DNA of 64,000 bases from a virus: positions 124,001-188,000 of the IMG/VR virus record IMGVR_UViG_3300020477_000013; one strand, written 5' to 3'. The position numbers and the translations under genes are program-made. Numbering within the stretch: the first letter of the stretch is position 1; each line of letters starts with the position of its first letter. The notes under the pieces are model-generated. The model saw only the letters and a program-made list of their open reading frames with translations, was not told the DNA's origin and did no database searches. Below are positions 26,635-34,675 of the stretch, piece by piece.

Positions 26635-26922
26635 ATGAAGATCACAAAAAGACAGCTCAGACGAATTATCAAAGAACAACTTCAACTTCTTAGTGAGGAG
26701 GGCTATGATAGTTATCGTGATAGTAGGCGAGAGGCTGGCTATGGTGGAACAACTTGGAAGAGTAAGCAAGACTATAGGCGTCGAAGAGCCCAACAGATAA
26801 AGTATGCAGAGGAAGTCACAGCCCAGGGAAGAGAAGATGCCCTTGCCGGCCGGCCTAAAGACGCTAGCATAGGGCACCTTGCGTACCATGAGGCATACGA
26901 CGAAGCGCTCAAGGAAGCATGA
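26635..26922 (+). CDS. QLRRII-leader protein 9
   Basis: 95 residues, leader MKITKRQLRRIIKEQLQLLS then Glu-Glu (L-S-E site). The body is Arg/Tyr-rich and helical, with a C-terminal pattern TAQGREDALAGRPKD ... AYDEAL loosely recalling ribosome modulation factor-type repeats of Gly and Ala helices. It starts one base after the previous stop. Confidence 0.7.
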   Translation: MKITKRQLRRIIKEQLQLLSEEGYDSYRDSRREAGYGGTTWKSKQDYRRRRAQQIKYAEEVTAQGREDALAGRPKDASIGHLAYHEAYDEALKEA

Positions 26923-26923
26923 T

Positions 26924-27259
26924 ATGAAGATCACAAAGAGACAACTCAGAAGAATCATCAAGGAAGAGCTTCAATCCATGACAGTTGACAAGCGAGATCA
27001 GCTTATGGATGCGCTGGAAGATAAATACGGACTCCAGGTAAGAACTACCGAAGAGTTTGGTTCTGGTCCTGGGGGCGTATGGATTGCTGCTGAGTCAGCT
27101 TCCGCACAAACGCCGGACGGCTTACCACTGTTTGACTACTACTTGGACATGGATCCATATGAATTTGGTGTACACCCGGAATTTTCAAGGTTTATTGCAC
27201 CTTATGGTTTTTATGCAGAGTGGAATGATCCAGGAACATTAATGTTGTGGAGGGTGTAA
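26924..27259 (+). CDS. QLRRII-leader protein 10
   Basis: 111 residues, leader MKITKRQLRRIIKEELQSM. The body is an alpha/beta unit (RDQLMDALEDKYGLQVRTTE ... FIAPYGFYAEWNDPGTLMLW) with a YGxYAEWxDxGTxML ending that resembles domains in other marine phage proteins. Unknown function. Confidence 0.7.
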   Translation: MKITKRQLRRIIKEELQSMTVDKRDQLMDALEDKYGLQVRTTEEFGSGPGGVWIAAESASAQTPDGLPLFDYYLDMDPYEFGVHPEFSRFIAPYGFYAEWNDPGTLMLWRV

Positions 27260-27260
27260 C

Positions 27261-27608
27261 ATGAGAATCACAAAGAGGCAGCTAAGAAGAATTATTAAGG
27301 AAGAAAAGGCGAAGCTGATAAGAGAGTCATTTTCGCCTGATTCTATCGCTGAGTTTGATAGGGAAATTAATTCCAATCTGGAACAGGGGAAGTTGTACCT
27401 TGACATGGGTGATACTTCGATGGCTCAGATGTACGATGATGATGCATATTCTTTAGAGGCCATTAGAGATATGGCCATTCAAGACAGGGCAGCTGGTGAG
27501 CCTATGGGATCAAATTCACTTCGTAATTTGGTTAGCCGTTTAGACACAGCCGCACGTGAAAAGATACCAGACGACTTCTATTACTGGATAATCGGCGAGG
27601 ATTATTAA
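27261..27608 (+). CDS. QLRRII-leader protein 11
   Basis: 115 residues, leader MRITKRQLRRIIKEEKAKLI then Arg-Glu. The body is a helical bundle (NLEQGKLYLDMGDTSMAQMY, SLRNLVSRLDTAAREKIPDD) and ends GEDY. One base separates it from each neighbour. Unknown function. Confidence 0.7.
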   Translation: MRITKRQLRRIIKEEKAKLIRESFSPDSIAEFDREINSNLEQGKLYLDMGDTSMAQMYDDDAYSLEAIRDMAIQDRAAGEPMGSNSLRNLVSRLDTAAREKIPDDFYYWIIGEDY

Positions 27609-27609
27609 A

Positions 27610-28068
27610 ATGAGAATCACAAAGAGGCAGCTAAGAAGAATCATTAGGGAAGCTTATTATGAAGATGCCGAAGACCGAGGATATTTTGACCATGTTGGTG
27701 GTCTCAACGCTCCTAAGCATCCTGATAATGAAGAGTATATGGCTGGGTGGGATCAATCCATCATAGATGATAAGGTCTCCGCGGACCACAAGGCAGAGAA
27801 GGAGATGGAAAGAAGGCTCCAGCCAGCACGCGATAGAACAATGGCAACACTCGATAGATCACGTCAGGAACTGGAGAGTGCCCATGGAATCACTGACGAC
27901 TTGGCCTACGAAGTTGAGATGGGAAGTCTCTTTCTGGCTAAGGAAGATGAGCTCCGTAAGCTGGCCAATGCAAGTGGTGCCCAAGGCCTAGCCGCTAAAA
28001 AGTTATTGGACATGACCCCCCAGCAACGTGCTGCATATAAAAGTTTAATGATTAGGACAACGATGTAG
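27610..28068 (+). CDS. QLRRII-leader protein 12
   Basis: 152 residues, leader MRITKRQLRRIIREAYYED. The body is a long charged coiled coil (KAEKEMERRLQPARDRTMAT) with a helical end (LAAKKLLDMTPQQRAAYKSL). It is among the larger array proteins and could be a structural or scaffold-like helix. Unknown function. Confidence 0.7.
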   Translation: MRITKRQLRRIIREAYYEDAEDRGYFDHVGGLNAPKHPDNEEYMAGWDQSIIDDKVSADHKAEKEMERRLQPARDRTMATLDRSRQELESAHGITDDLAYEVEMGSLFLAKEDELRKLANASGAQGLAAKKLLDMTPQQRAAYKSLMIRTTM

Positions 28069-28087
28069 GTCGTAAATAAGATATTAC

Positions 28088-28348
28088 ATGAAAATCACTA
28101 AGAGACAACTAAGAAGAATCATCAAGGAAGAGAAGGCTAAGCTTCTTAATGAGTATACGCCTGCCGATACCAGCGGGTCAGCTCCTTATTCTAGCCCTGC
28201 AAACATTGAAGAAGAAATAGCAGAACTCGAAAATGCTCTTAACTCTCTATACGTCGCAGGCAGAGCACTTCCTTTTCCGATGGATAGAAGAATCATGGAT
28301 GCTACCGAGATGATCGAGAGGGCGCTCAATATATTACAAGGAAAGTAA
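28088..28348 (+). CDS. QLRRII-leader protein 13
   Basis: 86 residues, leader MKITKRQLRRIIKEEKAKLL then Asn-Glu (L-N-E site). The body has a low-complexity linker (YTPADTSGSAPYSSP) and a helical hairpin (EEEIAELENALNSLYVAGRA). Unknown function. Confidence 0.7.
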   Translation: MKITKRQLRRIIKEEKAKLLNEYTPADTSGSAPYSSPANIEEEIAELENALNSLYVAGRALPFPMDRRIMDATEMIERALNILQGK

Positions 28349-28349
28349 A

Positions 28350-28622
28350 ATGAAGATCACAAAGAGACAACTAAGAAGAATCATCAAAGAAGAGAAGGCC
28401 AGGCTCATGAATGAACAACCTACTCGCCGGCCTGACTATAAGTTTAATCAGGGCGTACAGGGTGAATATGCTCCCGGTGAATCAGTACTTGAGGATTTGA
28501 TGGTCGCGGTTGACGAAGCTATTGCCAACGCCACGGGTCAGATCGATCTAGATTTTCAAGATGGTCCGCTATCGTCTAGACAAGTTGTCAATTTTGTTAT
28601 TCGATCGTTACAGGAAAGATAA
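28350..28622 (+). CDS. QLRRII-leader protein 14
   Basis: 90 residues, leader MKITKRQLRRIIKEEKARLM then Asn-Glu. The body (ESVLEDLMVAVDEAIANATG ... VVNFVIRSLQER) is a short helical domain. It starts one base after the previous stop. Unknown function. Confidence 0.7.
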   Translation: MKITKRQLRRIIKEEKARLMNEQPTRRPDYKFNQGVQGEYAPGESVLEDLMVAVDEAIANATGQIDLDFQDGPLSSRQVVNFVIRSLQER

Positions 28623-28623
28623 A

Positions 28624-29013
28624 ATGAAAATCACCAAACGACAACTTAGAAGAATCATCAAAGAAGAGAAGGCCAGGCTCATGTCCGAAGCCGACACTGG
28701 AATGCGACCAGGGCCAGATGGCATTATCGTCGTCGATCGTGGAAATATGGGGAGAGAAAAAGATCGTTGGCTGGTACTGTTTGAGGTGGAAGATATTGTA
28801 TCCCCCGAGCTATACACTTATCTCTCGCAAAGAAGCGATTGGAGAAAACTAACATCTGGCCCTAAGGCAACAGGCCCGACCGAAGAGGCAGCCCGGGCCA
28901 AGCTCAACAAGGCTATTGATAAGTTTCTGGCAATGCTATCTCAGAAAATCATTGAAGCACGAAACGAGGTCGGCATGCTGGACGAATTCAGGGCAAGCTT
29001 GGAGAAACTATAA
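28624..29013 (+). CDS. QLRRII-leader protein 15
   Basis: 129 residues, leader MKITKRQLRRIIKEEKARLM then Ser-Glu-Ala, close to the T4 prohead protease rule of a hydrophobic residue, any residue, Glu, then a small residue. The body begins with strands (DRWLVLFEVEDIVSPELYTY) and ends in a long helix. Unknown function. Confidence 0.72.
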   Translation: MKITKRQLRRIIKEEKARLMSEADTGMRPGPDGIIVVDRGNMGREKDRWLVLFEVEDIVSPELYTYLSQRSDWRKLTSGPKATGPTEEAARAKLNKAIDKFLAMLSQKIIEARNEVGMLDEFRASLEKL

Positions 29014-29014
29014 A

Positions 29015-29299
29015 ATGAAAATCACAAAACGACAACTTCGAAGAATCATCAAAGAAGAGAAGGCCAGGCTTCTATCTGAGGTGACCCCCGGTGAACGTGA
29101 TGATGCTAAGAGGCTTGATGCAGAGTGGGCAGCAAGGGTAAATGCAGAGCAAGGTGCCCTCCAATCTCAAGCTGATATCTCACGTGAGTTAGGCGAATTA
29201 CATAATGCTATCGATCGATTGATTGACGTGATGGGCCGTGATGAAGTAGCCGCTGAGCTTGAGGGAATCGCAGAAGAGATTAGGATGGGAATGGTATGA
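29015..29299 (+). CDS. QLRRII-leader protein 16
   Basis: 94 residues, leader MKITKRQLRRIIKEEKARLL then Ser-Glu (L-S-E). The body is helical and charged (DISRELGELHNAIDRLIDVM). It overlaps the next gene by four bases. Unknown function. Confidence 0.7.
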   Translation: MKITKRQLRRIIKEEKARLLSEVTPGERDDAKRLDAEWAARVNAEQGALQSQADISRELGELHNAIDRLIDVMGRDEVAAELEGIAEEIRMGMV

Positions 29300-30951
29300 A
29301 AATCACAAAAAGACAACTCAGGCGAATCATCAAAGAAGAGAAGGCCAGGCTCATGGAGTATGGTGGCCGACCTTATGACCCAACTGTTCCTGGAGACTAC
29401 GAGCGATATCGTGATAATCCGACCGGCGACGCGCCTCCGGGTGGCGAGTGGGATGCAAAACTGGAGAAGATGGCCGATGAAGTCGGTGATCGAGCCGCCG
29501 GTGGATACGAACCATCGATGGACGGTTCTCCTGAAGCGTATGCTGACCATATCCTTGATTGGTATGCTGAAGACCCACCACCTCCGCTCGACGAGATGGA
29601 GGGTTTAGCGTTTGCACTGTCAAAGCCCTATTATAGAAAGGTGATTAAGGCCGCGGTTCTCGAGTACATCGGAATGATGACAGAAGGAAGGGCTTTACAT
29701 GAGCAATACCATTCCATGTCACCAGCCGGCAAATCCTTGTCTAGATCGATTAAAGGTAAATTCATGAGGATGTACCCCGACGCCTCGGTCGGGATTGACG
29801 GTCGTGAAGGGTGGATCACAGTCAATGGTAAAAAGGCTATCAATATGTCCCAGGCTAGCGGACGCGGAATGTCAGATGAAGAAATGATAGACAAGATGCA
29901 TGCAGTATATGCCCAGTCACAAGTAGATCCCGATATCCCAACCGCCGACACGAGAATGGATACGTTTATGGAGGGAAAAATGAAAATCTCAAAACGACAA
30001 CTCAGGCGAATCATCAAAGAAGAGAAGTCGAGGGTTTTATCTGAGCGCCGAATGCAAATTGCACCACGACGAAGGCGTAGCGTTCTGTTGACAGAGCGTA
30101 GTTTACGTTACGTAGCACGCCAGGCTATCATCGATCACAACCGAGGTGTTCGAATTGATGAGAATTGGTTTAGTGACGTAGCAAAGAAGGCCAAGGCCTT
30201 TGTCGCCGATAAAGTGGAAGACGCCCAGATAATGTTTAATGACTTCAAGAAGAAGCTCCCGGGTGGTATGGCAAAGCACATATCTAAGGCGTACAAGAAA
30301 ATGATCAGAGATGTCAAAGAGATGACAGACAAGGTCGATTTTGGGCTATACGATTTGAAAGCTATCGAATGGCAGCCAGATTCCATGGAGGAGGCACTAG
30401 AGAACGGCAAGATCGTCAAGAAGTTCTTTGATGACTTTAACATCGACATGGACATCAACGATCTAATGGGTCAAGAGAATTTTGACGCTGATACCGAGTA
30501 TGATCTCAATCAAAAATTTAAGAAATCCCTAAGGGATGTTATGCAACGAACAGAGTTTTACGTGTTCACTGATACTGAGATTGAGAAAACTAAAAAGAAG
30601 ATTGTCGACGCCCTAGGGGAAAAGAAAGGAAAGGCAGTTGCTGAAGAGATGGCAGAAGAGCTAGTTGCAACAATGAAAGAGTACGAAGAAGACGTGCTTA
30701 GTCGCGATTATGCTGATGAAATATCGCTGGCAGTCCGTGGGTATGCCAAGTCCTTAGCCTATGCTGCTGAGCAAGAGTGGGCAAAGAAGATGGATGAGAA
30801 AGAGCGTCGATTAGCTGGCCTAGAGCGTATGAAGATAGCTGATGCCAACGAAAAAGCAGCTTGGAAGAAGGAGGAGCGACGAAAAGATCGCGCCGCTAAG
30901 AAGAAGTACAGCACTGAGCCGGAGGACCGGACAAGGTCTAAGTGGAGCTAA
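29296..30951 (+). CDS. QLRRII-leader protein 17, fused double-leader protein
   Basis: 551 residues, by far the largest member. It begins with leader MKITKRQLRRIIKEEKARLM. A second full leader, MKISKRQLRRIIKEEKSRVL then Ser-Glu, starts at residue 229 (base 29980), preceded by GAGGG as if it were once a separate gene. Near residue 262 a further related element, LTERSLRYVARQAI, follows. The second part is a long helical, Lys-rich region (residues about 290-551). This is either an in-frame fusion of two neighbours or a polyprotein cut at the second leader. The internal ATG may also be translated on its own. Confidence 0.72.
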   Translation: MKITKRQLRRIIKEEKARLMEYGGRPYDPTVPGDYERYRDNPTGDAPPGGEWDAKLEKMADEVGDRAAGGYEPSMDGSPEAYADHILDWYAEDPPPPLDEMEGLAFALSKPYYRKVIKAAVLEYIGMMTEGRALHEQYHSMSPAGKSLSRSIKGKFMRMYPDASVGIDGREGWITVNGKKAINMSQASGRGMSDEEMIDKMHAVYAQSQVDPDIPTADTRMDTFMEGKMKISKRQLRRIIKEEKSRVLSERRMQIAPRRRRSVLLTERSLRYVARQAIIDHNRGVRIDENWFSDVAKKAKAFVADKVEDAQIMFNDFKKKLPGGMAKHISKAYKKMIRDVKEMTDKVDFGLYDLKAIEWQPDSMEEALENGKIVKKFFDDFNIDMDINDLMGQENFDADTEYDLNQKFKKSLRDVMQRTEFYVFTDTEIEKTKKKIVDALGEKKGKAVAEEMAEELVATMKEYEEDVLSRDYADEISLAVRGYAKSLAYAAEQEWAKKMDEKERRLAGLERMKIADANEKAAWKKEERRKDRAAKKKYSTEPEDRTRSKWS

Positions 30952-30955
30952 AACA

Positions 30956-31219
30956 ATGAAAATCACCAAACGACAACTTAGAAGAATCATCAAAGAAGAG
31001 AAGGCACGAATCCTTAGGGAGATCCGAGATGAACGATCTCCCCAGGGCCGCCAATCTGCTCGTGGTCCCGCTAGCGCCTATGATCAGGGATATGAAGCAG
31101 GCACAAGGGGCGATCGATCTGAAATGCCACTCGAGCAATACGGTACACCTTTCTACGATGCATGGATGGAAGGCTGGGATGACGGACTAGCTTCATTCCA
31201 TGGTGGCGGAAGCTACTAA
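30956..31219 (+). CDS. QLRRII-leader protein 18, RMF-like body
   Basis: 87 residues, leader MKITKRQLRRIIKEEKARIL then Arg-Glu. The body (YDQGYEAGTRGDRSEMPLEQ, then Tyr-Gly-Thr-Pro and DAWMEGWDDGLA) matches the layout of ribosome modulation factor: Q-G-Y-x-A-G, a Pro-containing middle, then W-x-x-G-W. RMF silences 70S ribosomes by dimerising them. If the body is delivered or expressed early it could act on host translation. The match is short and by pattern only. Confidence 0.6.
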   Translation: MKITKRQLRRIIKEEKARILREIRDERSPQGRQSARGPASAYDQGYEAGTRGDRSEMPLEQYGTPFYDAWMEGWDDGLASFHGGGSY

Positions 31220-31266
31220 ACGAAACAGGCAATTTTAGCCAACAATATTATAAAGGAGAAATTACA

Positions 31267-31365
31267 ATGAGAAAAGTATTACATAGATTAGTAAATTTAT
31301 TCAATAACTCACACTGCTGCTGCTGCTGTGGTTGCTGTCCTCACCCTGAGAAGTCTTGCTGTTAG
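31267..31365 (+). CDS. 32-residue Cys-rich miniprotein
   Basis: MRKVLHRLVNLFNNSHCCCC continues CGCCPHPEKSCC, giving nine Cys and two His in the last 17 residues behind a basic amphipathic helix. AAGGAGA lies 8 bases upstream, a strong site, so it is very probably expressed. It may bind metal like a tiny metallothionein, or be lipid-modified or oxidised. It lies inside the array but lacks the leader. Confidence 0.65.
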   Translation: MRKVLHRLVNLFNNSHCCCCCGCCPHPEKSCC

Positions 31366-31376
31366 GGGTACATGAT

Positions 31377-31631
31377 ATGAGAGTCACTAAGCGGCAACTA
31401 AGGCAAATCATTAGAGAAGCTCTTGAAACCGAAATGGAAGAGGGGGATGTACTTGGTGAGGAAGACCTTGAGGAGTACTGGACACCCGGCATAGATACTT
31501 CAGGCCGGGTAGATACCAGCAGGGCAGACAAAAAGCCTACAGGCCAGGAAATGGGTTGCAAAGATCGAAGGACCGGGAAGACTGTTGAGCCGTATTGGCA
31601 ACAGAGAATGGGAAAATGGGTGTGCCCATAA
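31377..31631 (+). CDS. QLRRII-leader protein 19
   Basis: 84 residues, leader MRVTKRQLRQIIREALETEM. The body is acidic then basic (GEEDLEEYWTPGIDTSGRVD ... DRRTGKTVEPYWQQRMGKWV) and ends CP. The start at 31377 begins the leader. The end overlaps the next ATG by one base. Unknown function. Confidence 0.68.
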   Translation: MRVTKRQLRQIIREALETEMEEGDVLGEEDLEEYWTPGIDTSGRVDTSRADKKPTGQEMGCKDRRTGKTVEPYWQQRMGKWVCP

Positions 31632-31894
31632 TGAAAATTACAAAAAGACAATTAAGAAGAATCATCAAAGAAGAGAAAGCCAAGCTCGTCTCCGAGATAT
31701 CGGCTGAACGGGGTGCTAGCCTGCCTCGTACCCATATGGGCGAGACAATCACACCAGAGAGCGTCGTTGCCGACCTGTTTAATTTAGCAGCTAAGGTAGA
31801 AGCTTTAGGTGAAGATTTCTTTTCTGACAGCGACAGCTTAGCTGATTGGGCGAATAATTTTATGTCCAGACATAACGTTATGCAGGAGAGATAA
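31631..31894 (+). CDS. QLRRII-leader protein 20
   Basis: 87 residues, leader MKITKRQLRRIIKEEKAKLV then Ser-Glu. The body is a helical domain (SVVADLFNLAAKVEALGEDF). Unknown function. Confidence 0.7.
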   Translation: MKITKRQLRRIIKEEKAKLVSEISAERGASLPRTHMGETITPESVVADLFNLAAKVEALGEDFFSDSDSLADWANNFMSRHNVMQER

Positions 31895-31901
31895 CATTAA
31901 A

Positions 31902-32150
31902 ATGAAAATCACGAAGCGACAACTCAGAAGAATCATCAAGGAAGAGAGGGCCAGGTTACTTAATGAAGGGCCTAACCTAGCGCTTCGTAATGCGATCATG
32001 GATACTTACGAGGGCGTGTATGGAGATCTAATCTCACAAGGTGCCGATCCATCGGTTGCACAAGATCGAGCTAGTGATGCAGTTATGTCAGAGGTTGAAG
32101 CCTGGTTGGATGCCGTAGGAATTCCACGCACATATGTGGGATTATCATAA
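31902..32150 (+). CDS. QLRRII-leader protein 21
   Basis: 82 residues, leader MKITKRQLRRIIKEERARLL then Asn-Glu-Gly, a good prohead-protease-like site. The body is helical (LRNAIMDTYEGVYGDLISQG). It overlaps the next start by one base. Unknown function. Confidence 0.7.
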   Translation: MKITKRQLRRIIKEERARLLNEGPNLALRNAIMDTYEGVYGDLISQGADPSVAQDRASDAVMSEVEAWLDAVGIPRTYVGLS

Positions 32151-32401
32151 TGAAAATCGCCAAACGTCAGCTAAGAAGAATCATCAAAGAAGAGAAAGCA
32201 CGATTGTTGACAGAGGATAGCATTAATGCTGCAGAAGATCGACTTTTCGCCGCTATAGATGACTTTGTACAAGTGGTAGATGAGGAACTAGGGTACGATG
32301 TTCCACTTCACGTGTTACGGCGGCAGGTTGATGATGTAGTTGGCTCAGCTTTTGCACAGTTTGAAGCGGACCAAAAAGCAGAGGATGACTTAAGATCATG
32401 A
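32150..32401 (+). CDS. QLRRII-leader protein 22
   Basis: 83 residues, leader MKIAKRQLRRIIKEEKARLL then Thr-Glu. The body is a helical bundle (AEDRLFAAIDDFVQVVDEEL). It overlaps the next gene by four bases. Unknown function. Confidence 0.7.
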   Translation: MKIAKRQLRRIIKEEKARLLTEDSINAAEDRLFAAIDDFVQVVDEELGYDVPLHVLRRQVDDVVGSAFAQFEADQKAEDDLRS

Positions 32402-32760
32402 GAATCACAAAACGACAACTCAGACGAATCATTAAAGAAGCCATGGAAGATGAGCCCATCCGCATGATACCAGGTGATTCATTCCCTGCAGATGCGCTTA
32501 AATCAAGGCGCTCCAGGAAACCCCAACCCTCCGGCGAATTCAGAGACACAATCGTTATGAGTCCAACCGGCGATACTCTCCTAGTCGGTGGGCAGGAAGT
32601 GGCTCTTCAAAATGCTGTAAAAGAACTCGAGATACAGTCAGGTCAGCCAGTGTCGGCCATACAAGCAGGTGATATCAACGCGAAGCTATTAAGACAGTAT
32701 GGTCAAGGATACGTTGAGCTTCCAATATCTTGGTCGCCCAATACAGGATGGAAATTCTAA
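32398..32760 (+). CDS. QLRRII-leader protein 23
   Basis: 120 residues, leader MRITKRQLRRIIKEAMEDE. The body (DTIVMSPTGDTLLVGGQEVA, ISAIQ-like helix, LPISWSPNTGWKF) is strand-rich, unlike most neighbours. It overlaps the next ATG by one base. Unknown function. Confidence 0.7.
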   Translation: MRITKRQLRRIIKEAMEDEPIRMIPGDSFPADALKSRRSRKPQPSGEFRDTIVMSPTGDTLLVGGQEVALQNAVKELEIQSGQPVSAIQAGDINAKLLRQYGQGYVELPISWSPNTGWKF

Positions 32761-33017
32761 TGAAAATCACGAAAAGACAGTTAAAGCAGATCATCAAAGA
32801 AGAGAAGGCAAAGCTCAATGAAGGTGGATGGAGTAAGGGTCCAGAGCGCCTTAGGGAGATTAGGGAAGGAATGCTAGAGGCCTTATTCCAGTCCATCGAT
32901 GCTCAAGCCTCTTATGATCCAGAAGCCCTGGGAATTATTAAGTCTGAAATAATGATGCGAGGCCTAGATTTTAGAAAAGAGGCACTGGCTTACTTACGAG
33001 AACTAGAGGGTTATTAA
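32760..33017 (+). CDS. QLRRII-leader protein 24
   Basis: 85 residues, leader MKITKRQLKQIIKEEKAKLN then Glu-Gly (L-N-E-G, matching the T4-type cleavage rule). The body is helical (LREIREGMLEALFQSIDAQA). Unknown function. Confidence 0.7.
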   Translation: MKITKRQLKQIIKEEKAKLNEGGWSKGPERLREIREGMLEALFQSIDAQASYDPEALGIIKSEIMMRGLDFRKEALAYLRELEGY

Positions 33018-33018
33018 A

Positions 33019-33333
33019 ATGAAAATTACAAAGAGACAGCTTAGAAGAATCATCAAGGAAGAGAAAGCCCGGCTTGTAAATGAGATCCAGGCTGAGAAAG
33101 ACGTCAGGCAGCTGACCCTTAATCAAGGTGAGGTTGATAAGGTTGAGGCCATGCGATCAGCACTGGATAGAATGTTCTTTGAGTATCGAAAAATAAATTC
33201 AATACCCCCACAATGGCTTGATGACTCCAACGGGTTCGGTACATCCAGGTATGATAAACTAGAAGAACTGTTGATGGATGCAGGCGAAGAAATGTCAGAC
33301 TTGGTACATGATATGAAGAAAGTGGGAATATAA
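33019..33333 (+). CDS. QLRRII-leader protein 25
   Basis: 104 residues, leader MKITKRQLRRIIKEEKARLV then Asn-Glu. The body is a helical domain (VEAMRSALDRMFFEYRKINS ... LEELLMDAGEEMSDLVHDMK). It is followed by a hairpin at 33344. Unknown function. Confidence 0.7.
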   Translation: MKITKRQLRRIIKEEKARLVNEIQAEKDVRQLTLNQGEVDKVEAMRSALDRMFFEYRKINSIPPQWLDDSNGFGTSRYDKLEELLMDAGEEMSDLVHDMKKVGI

Positions 33334-33343
33334 GACTCAGAGT

Positions 33344-33364
33344 GAGGTTCAAAGGTTGAACCTC
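33344..33364 (+). other. Intergenic hairpin in the array
   Basis: GAGGTTCAA (33344-33352) and TTGAACCTC (33356-33364) form a perfect 9-bp stem with a 3-base loop. No T-run follows, so it more likely stabilises or processes mRNA than terminates transcription. Confidence 0.6.
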
Positions 33365-33413
33365 GTATCATTAACAAAAAATTATCTATATTAAAAAATG
33401 GGAGGCACCTAAA

Positions 33414-33995
33414 ATGATAGTTACAAAGAGACAATTGAGAAGAATAATCAAGGAAGAAGCACGCCGTCTAATGGAGGACAGCATTGACAGTGAGCTTGAT
33501 CACCTTAAGAAAAATGTGCATGATGATATTGAGCACATTCGTGATCTAAAAGATGACATTAGGGATGATCATGAAGAAGAGCTTCGTGCGGAGAAGGCAC
33601 GCAAGGATGAGTCGCGCCGGAGGACAAAGTCTAAGCTACGCAGGATTGTTCGTCGTACTATCAACGAAGAGCATGCAGACTGGGGCATGGGAAAAGATGA
33701 AGATTCACGTACACACCATGGCGAAAAAGATTATACAGGCCATAAGGGTGATCATTCAAAGACTCATCCAGGTGAATTAGACTATGAAGATGATGCAGCT
33801 GGAAGAGCACATGATGCAATTGCTGCTATTCATGACCTGGCATCTGCAGCAGGCGTTGAGCTTGATGTTACGGCCGGGGATGCTCTTGACAGTGAGGATG
33901 CAACGATCATCGCTATGGAAGGCAGGCTCCGCCGACAGGCACTAAAGAAGCGTATTAAAAGATTGACGAGGGATGCGATCCGCCGAGGACTATAA
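33414..33995 (+). CDS. QLRRII-leader protein 26 with second leader-like helix
   Basis: 193 residues, leader MIVTKRQLRRIIKEEARRLM then Glu-Asp. A charged coiled coil follows, then RTKSKLRRIVRRTINEEHAD at about residues 70-89, a second copy of the leader type with an I-N-E site. After a His-rich linker (THHGEKDYTGHKGDHSKTHP) a helical domain ends with KKRIKRLTRDAIRRGL. It has GGGAGG upstream. It may be cut in two places if the leader is a protease target. Confidence 0.7.
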   Translation: MIVTKRQLRRIIKEEARRLMEDSIDSELDHLKKNVHDDIEHIRDLKDDIRDDHEEELRAEKARKDESRRRTKSKLRRIVRRTINEEHADWGMGKDEDSRTHHGEKDYTGHKGDHSKTHPGELDYEDDAAGRAHDAIAAIHDLASAAGVELDVTAGDALDSEDATIIAMEGRLRRQALKKRIKRLTRDAIRRGL

Positions 33996-33996
33996 G

Positions 33997-34239
33997 ATGA
34001 AAATCTCAAAACGACAACTAAGAAGAATTATCAAAGAAGAGAAGGCCAAGTTACTAAAAGAGGCACCGACTCCTGAATTTGGTATATTCGATCAGTATTA
34101 CCTAGCTGATCTACTGATGGAAGAGGTCGAAAGTTTTATGGACCAGACAGGGGTGGATAGCTTCGGGCCGGCCGAGGTCGAGGATATGCGTAATGCAGTC
34201 ATGGCGGCACTTGATACGATTGTGAAACAGGTGAGCTAA
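33997..34239 (+). CDS. QLRRII-leader protein 27
   Basis: 80 residues, leader MKISKRQLRRIIKEEKAKLL then Lys-Glu-Ala. The body is helical and acidic (YYLADLLMEEVESFMDQTGV). Unknown function. Confidence 0.7.
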   Translation: MKISKRQLRRIIKEEKAKLLKEAPTPEFGIFDQYYLADLLMEEVESFMDQTGVDSFGPAEVEDMRNAVMAALDTIVKQVS

Positions 34240-34259
34240 ACCTAAGTGAGGTTAAAATT

Positions 34260-34652
34260 ATGAGAATTTCAAAACAACAATTAAGAAGAATCATCAAAGA
34301 AGAGCGCATGCGAATTCTTTATGAGGAAGTTGAAGAGATGGAGATCAAGGTAGACACTAATGAACACCACTGGCCTCGTGTAGAGTGGTCGAACATTGGT
34401 GAGCTTACCGATAAGTGGGCAGACCAAGAGAGAAATGCTTGGGATAAAGGTGATACGTCTATGCTTCCGGAGAAGCCGGAAGACGTCAGCATATCCGCAT
34501 GGGAAGCAGAGCATAAGGCTGCTTGGGAAGACCAGGTAGAAAATGCTGCATTAGATTTAGAGGCGGAGTTAACCACACGGATCCGCAGGCTAGCTCTTAA
34601 AACGATGCAGGAATTTACTGATTCGCTGATAGCGGGTGATTATTCTGCCTAG
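34260..34652 (+). CDS. QLRRII-leader protein 28
   Basis: 130 residues, leader MRISKQQLRRIIKEERMRIL then Tyr-Glu. The body is acidic and Trp-rich (NEHHWPRVEWSNIGELTDKW) with a helical end. GTGAGGTTAAA is upstream. Unknown function. Confidence 0.7.
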   Translation: MRISKQQLRRIIKEERMRILYEEVEEMEIKVDTNEHHWPRVEWSNIGELTDKWADQERNAWDKGDTSMLPEKPEDVSISAWEAEHKAAWEDQVENAALDLEAELTTRIRRLALKTMQEFTDSLIAGDYSA

Positions 34653-34675
34653 TTTGGTAAATGGGGGTGAAGCAG

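Noticed and set aside
33344-33364. Terminator inside the array
   Set aside because: The hairpin is perfect but no T-run follows, and the array continues in the same direction.
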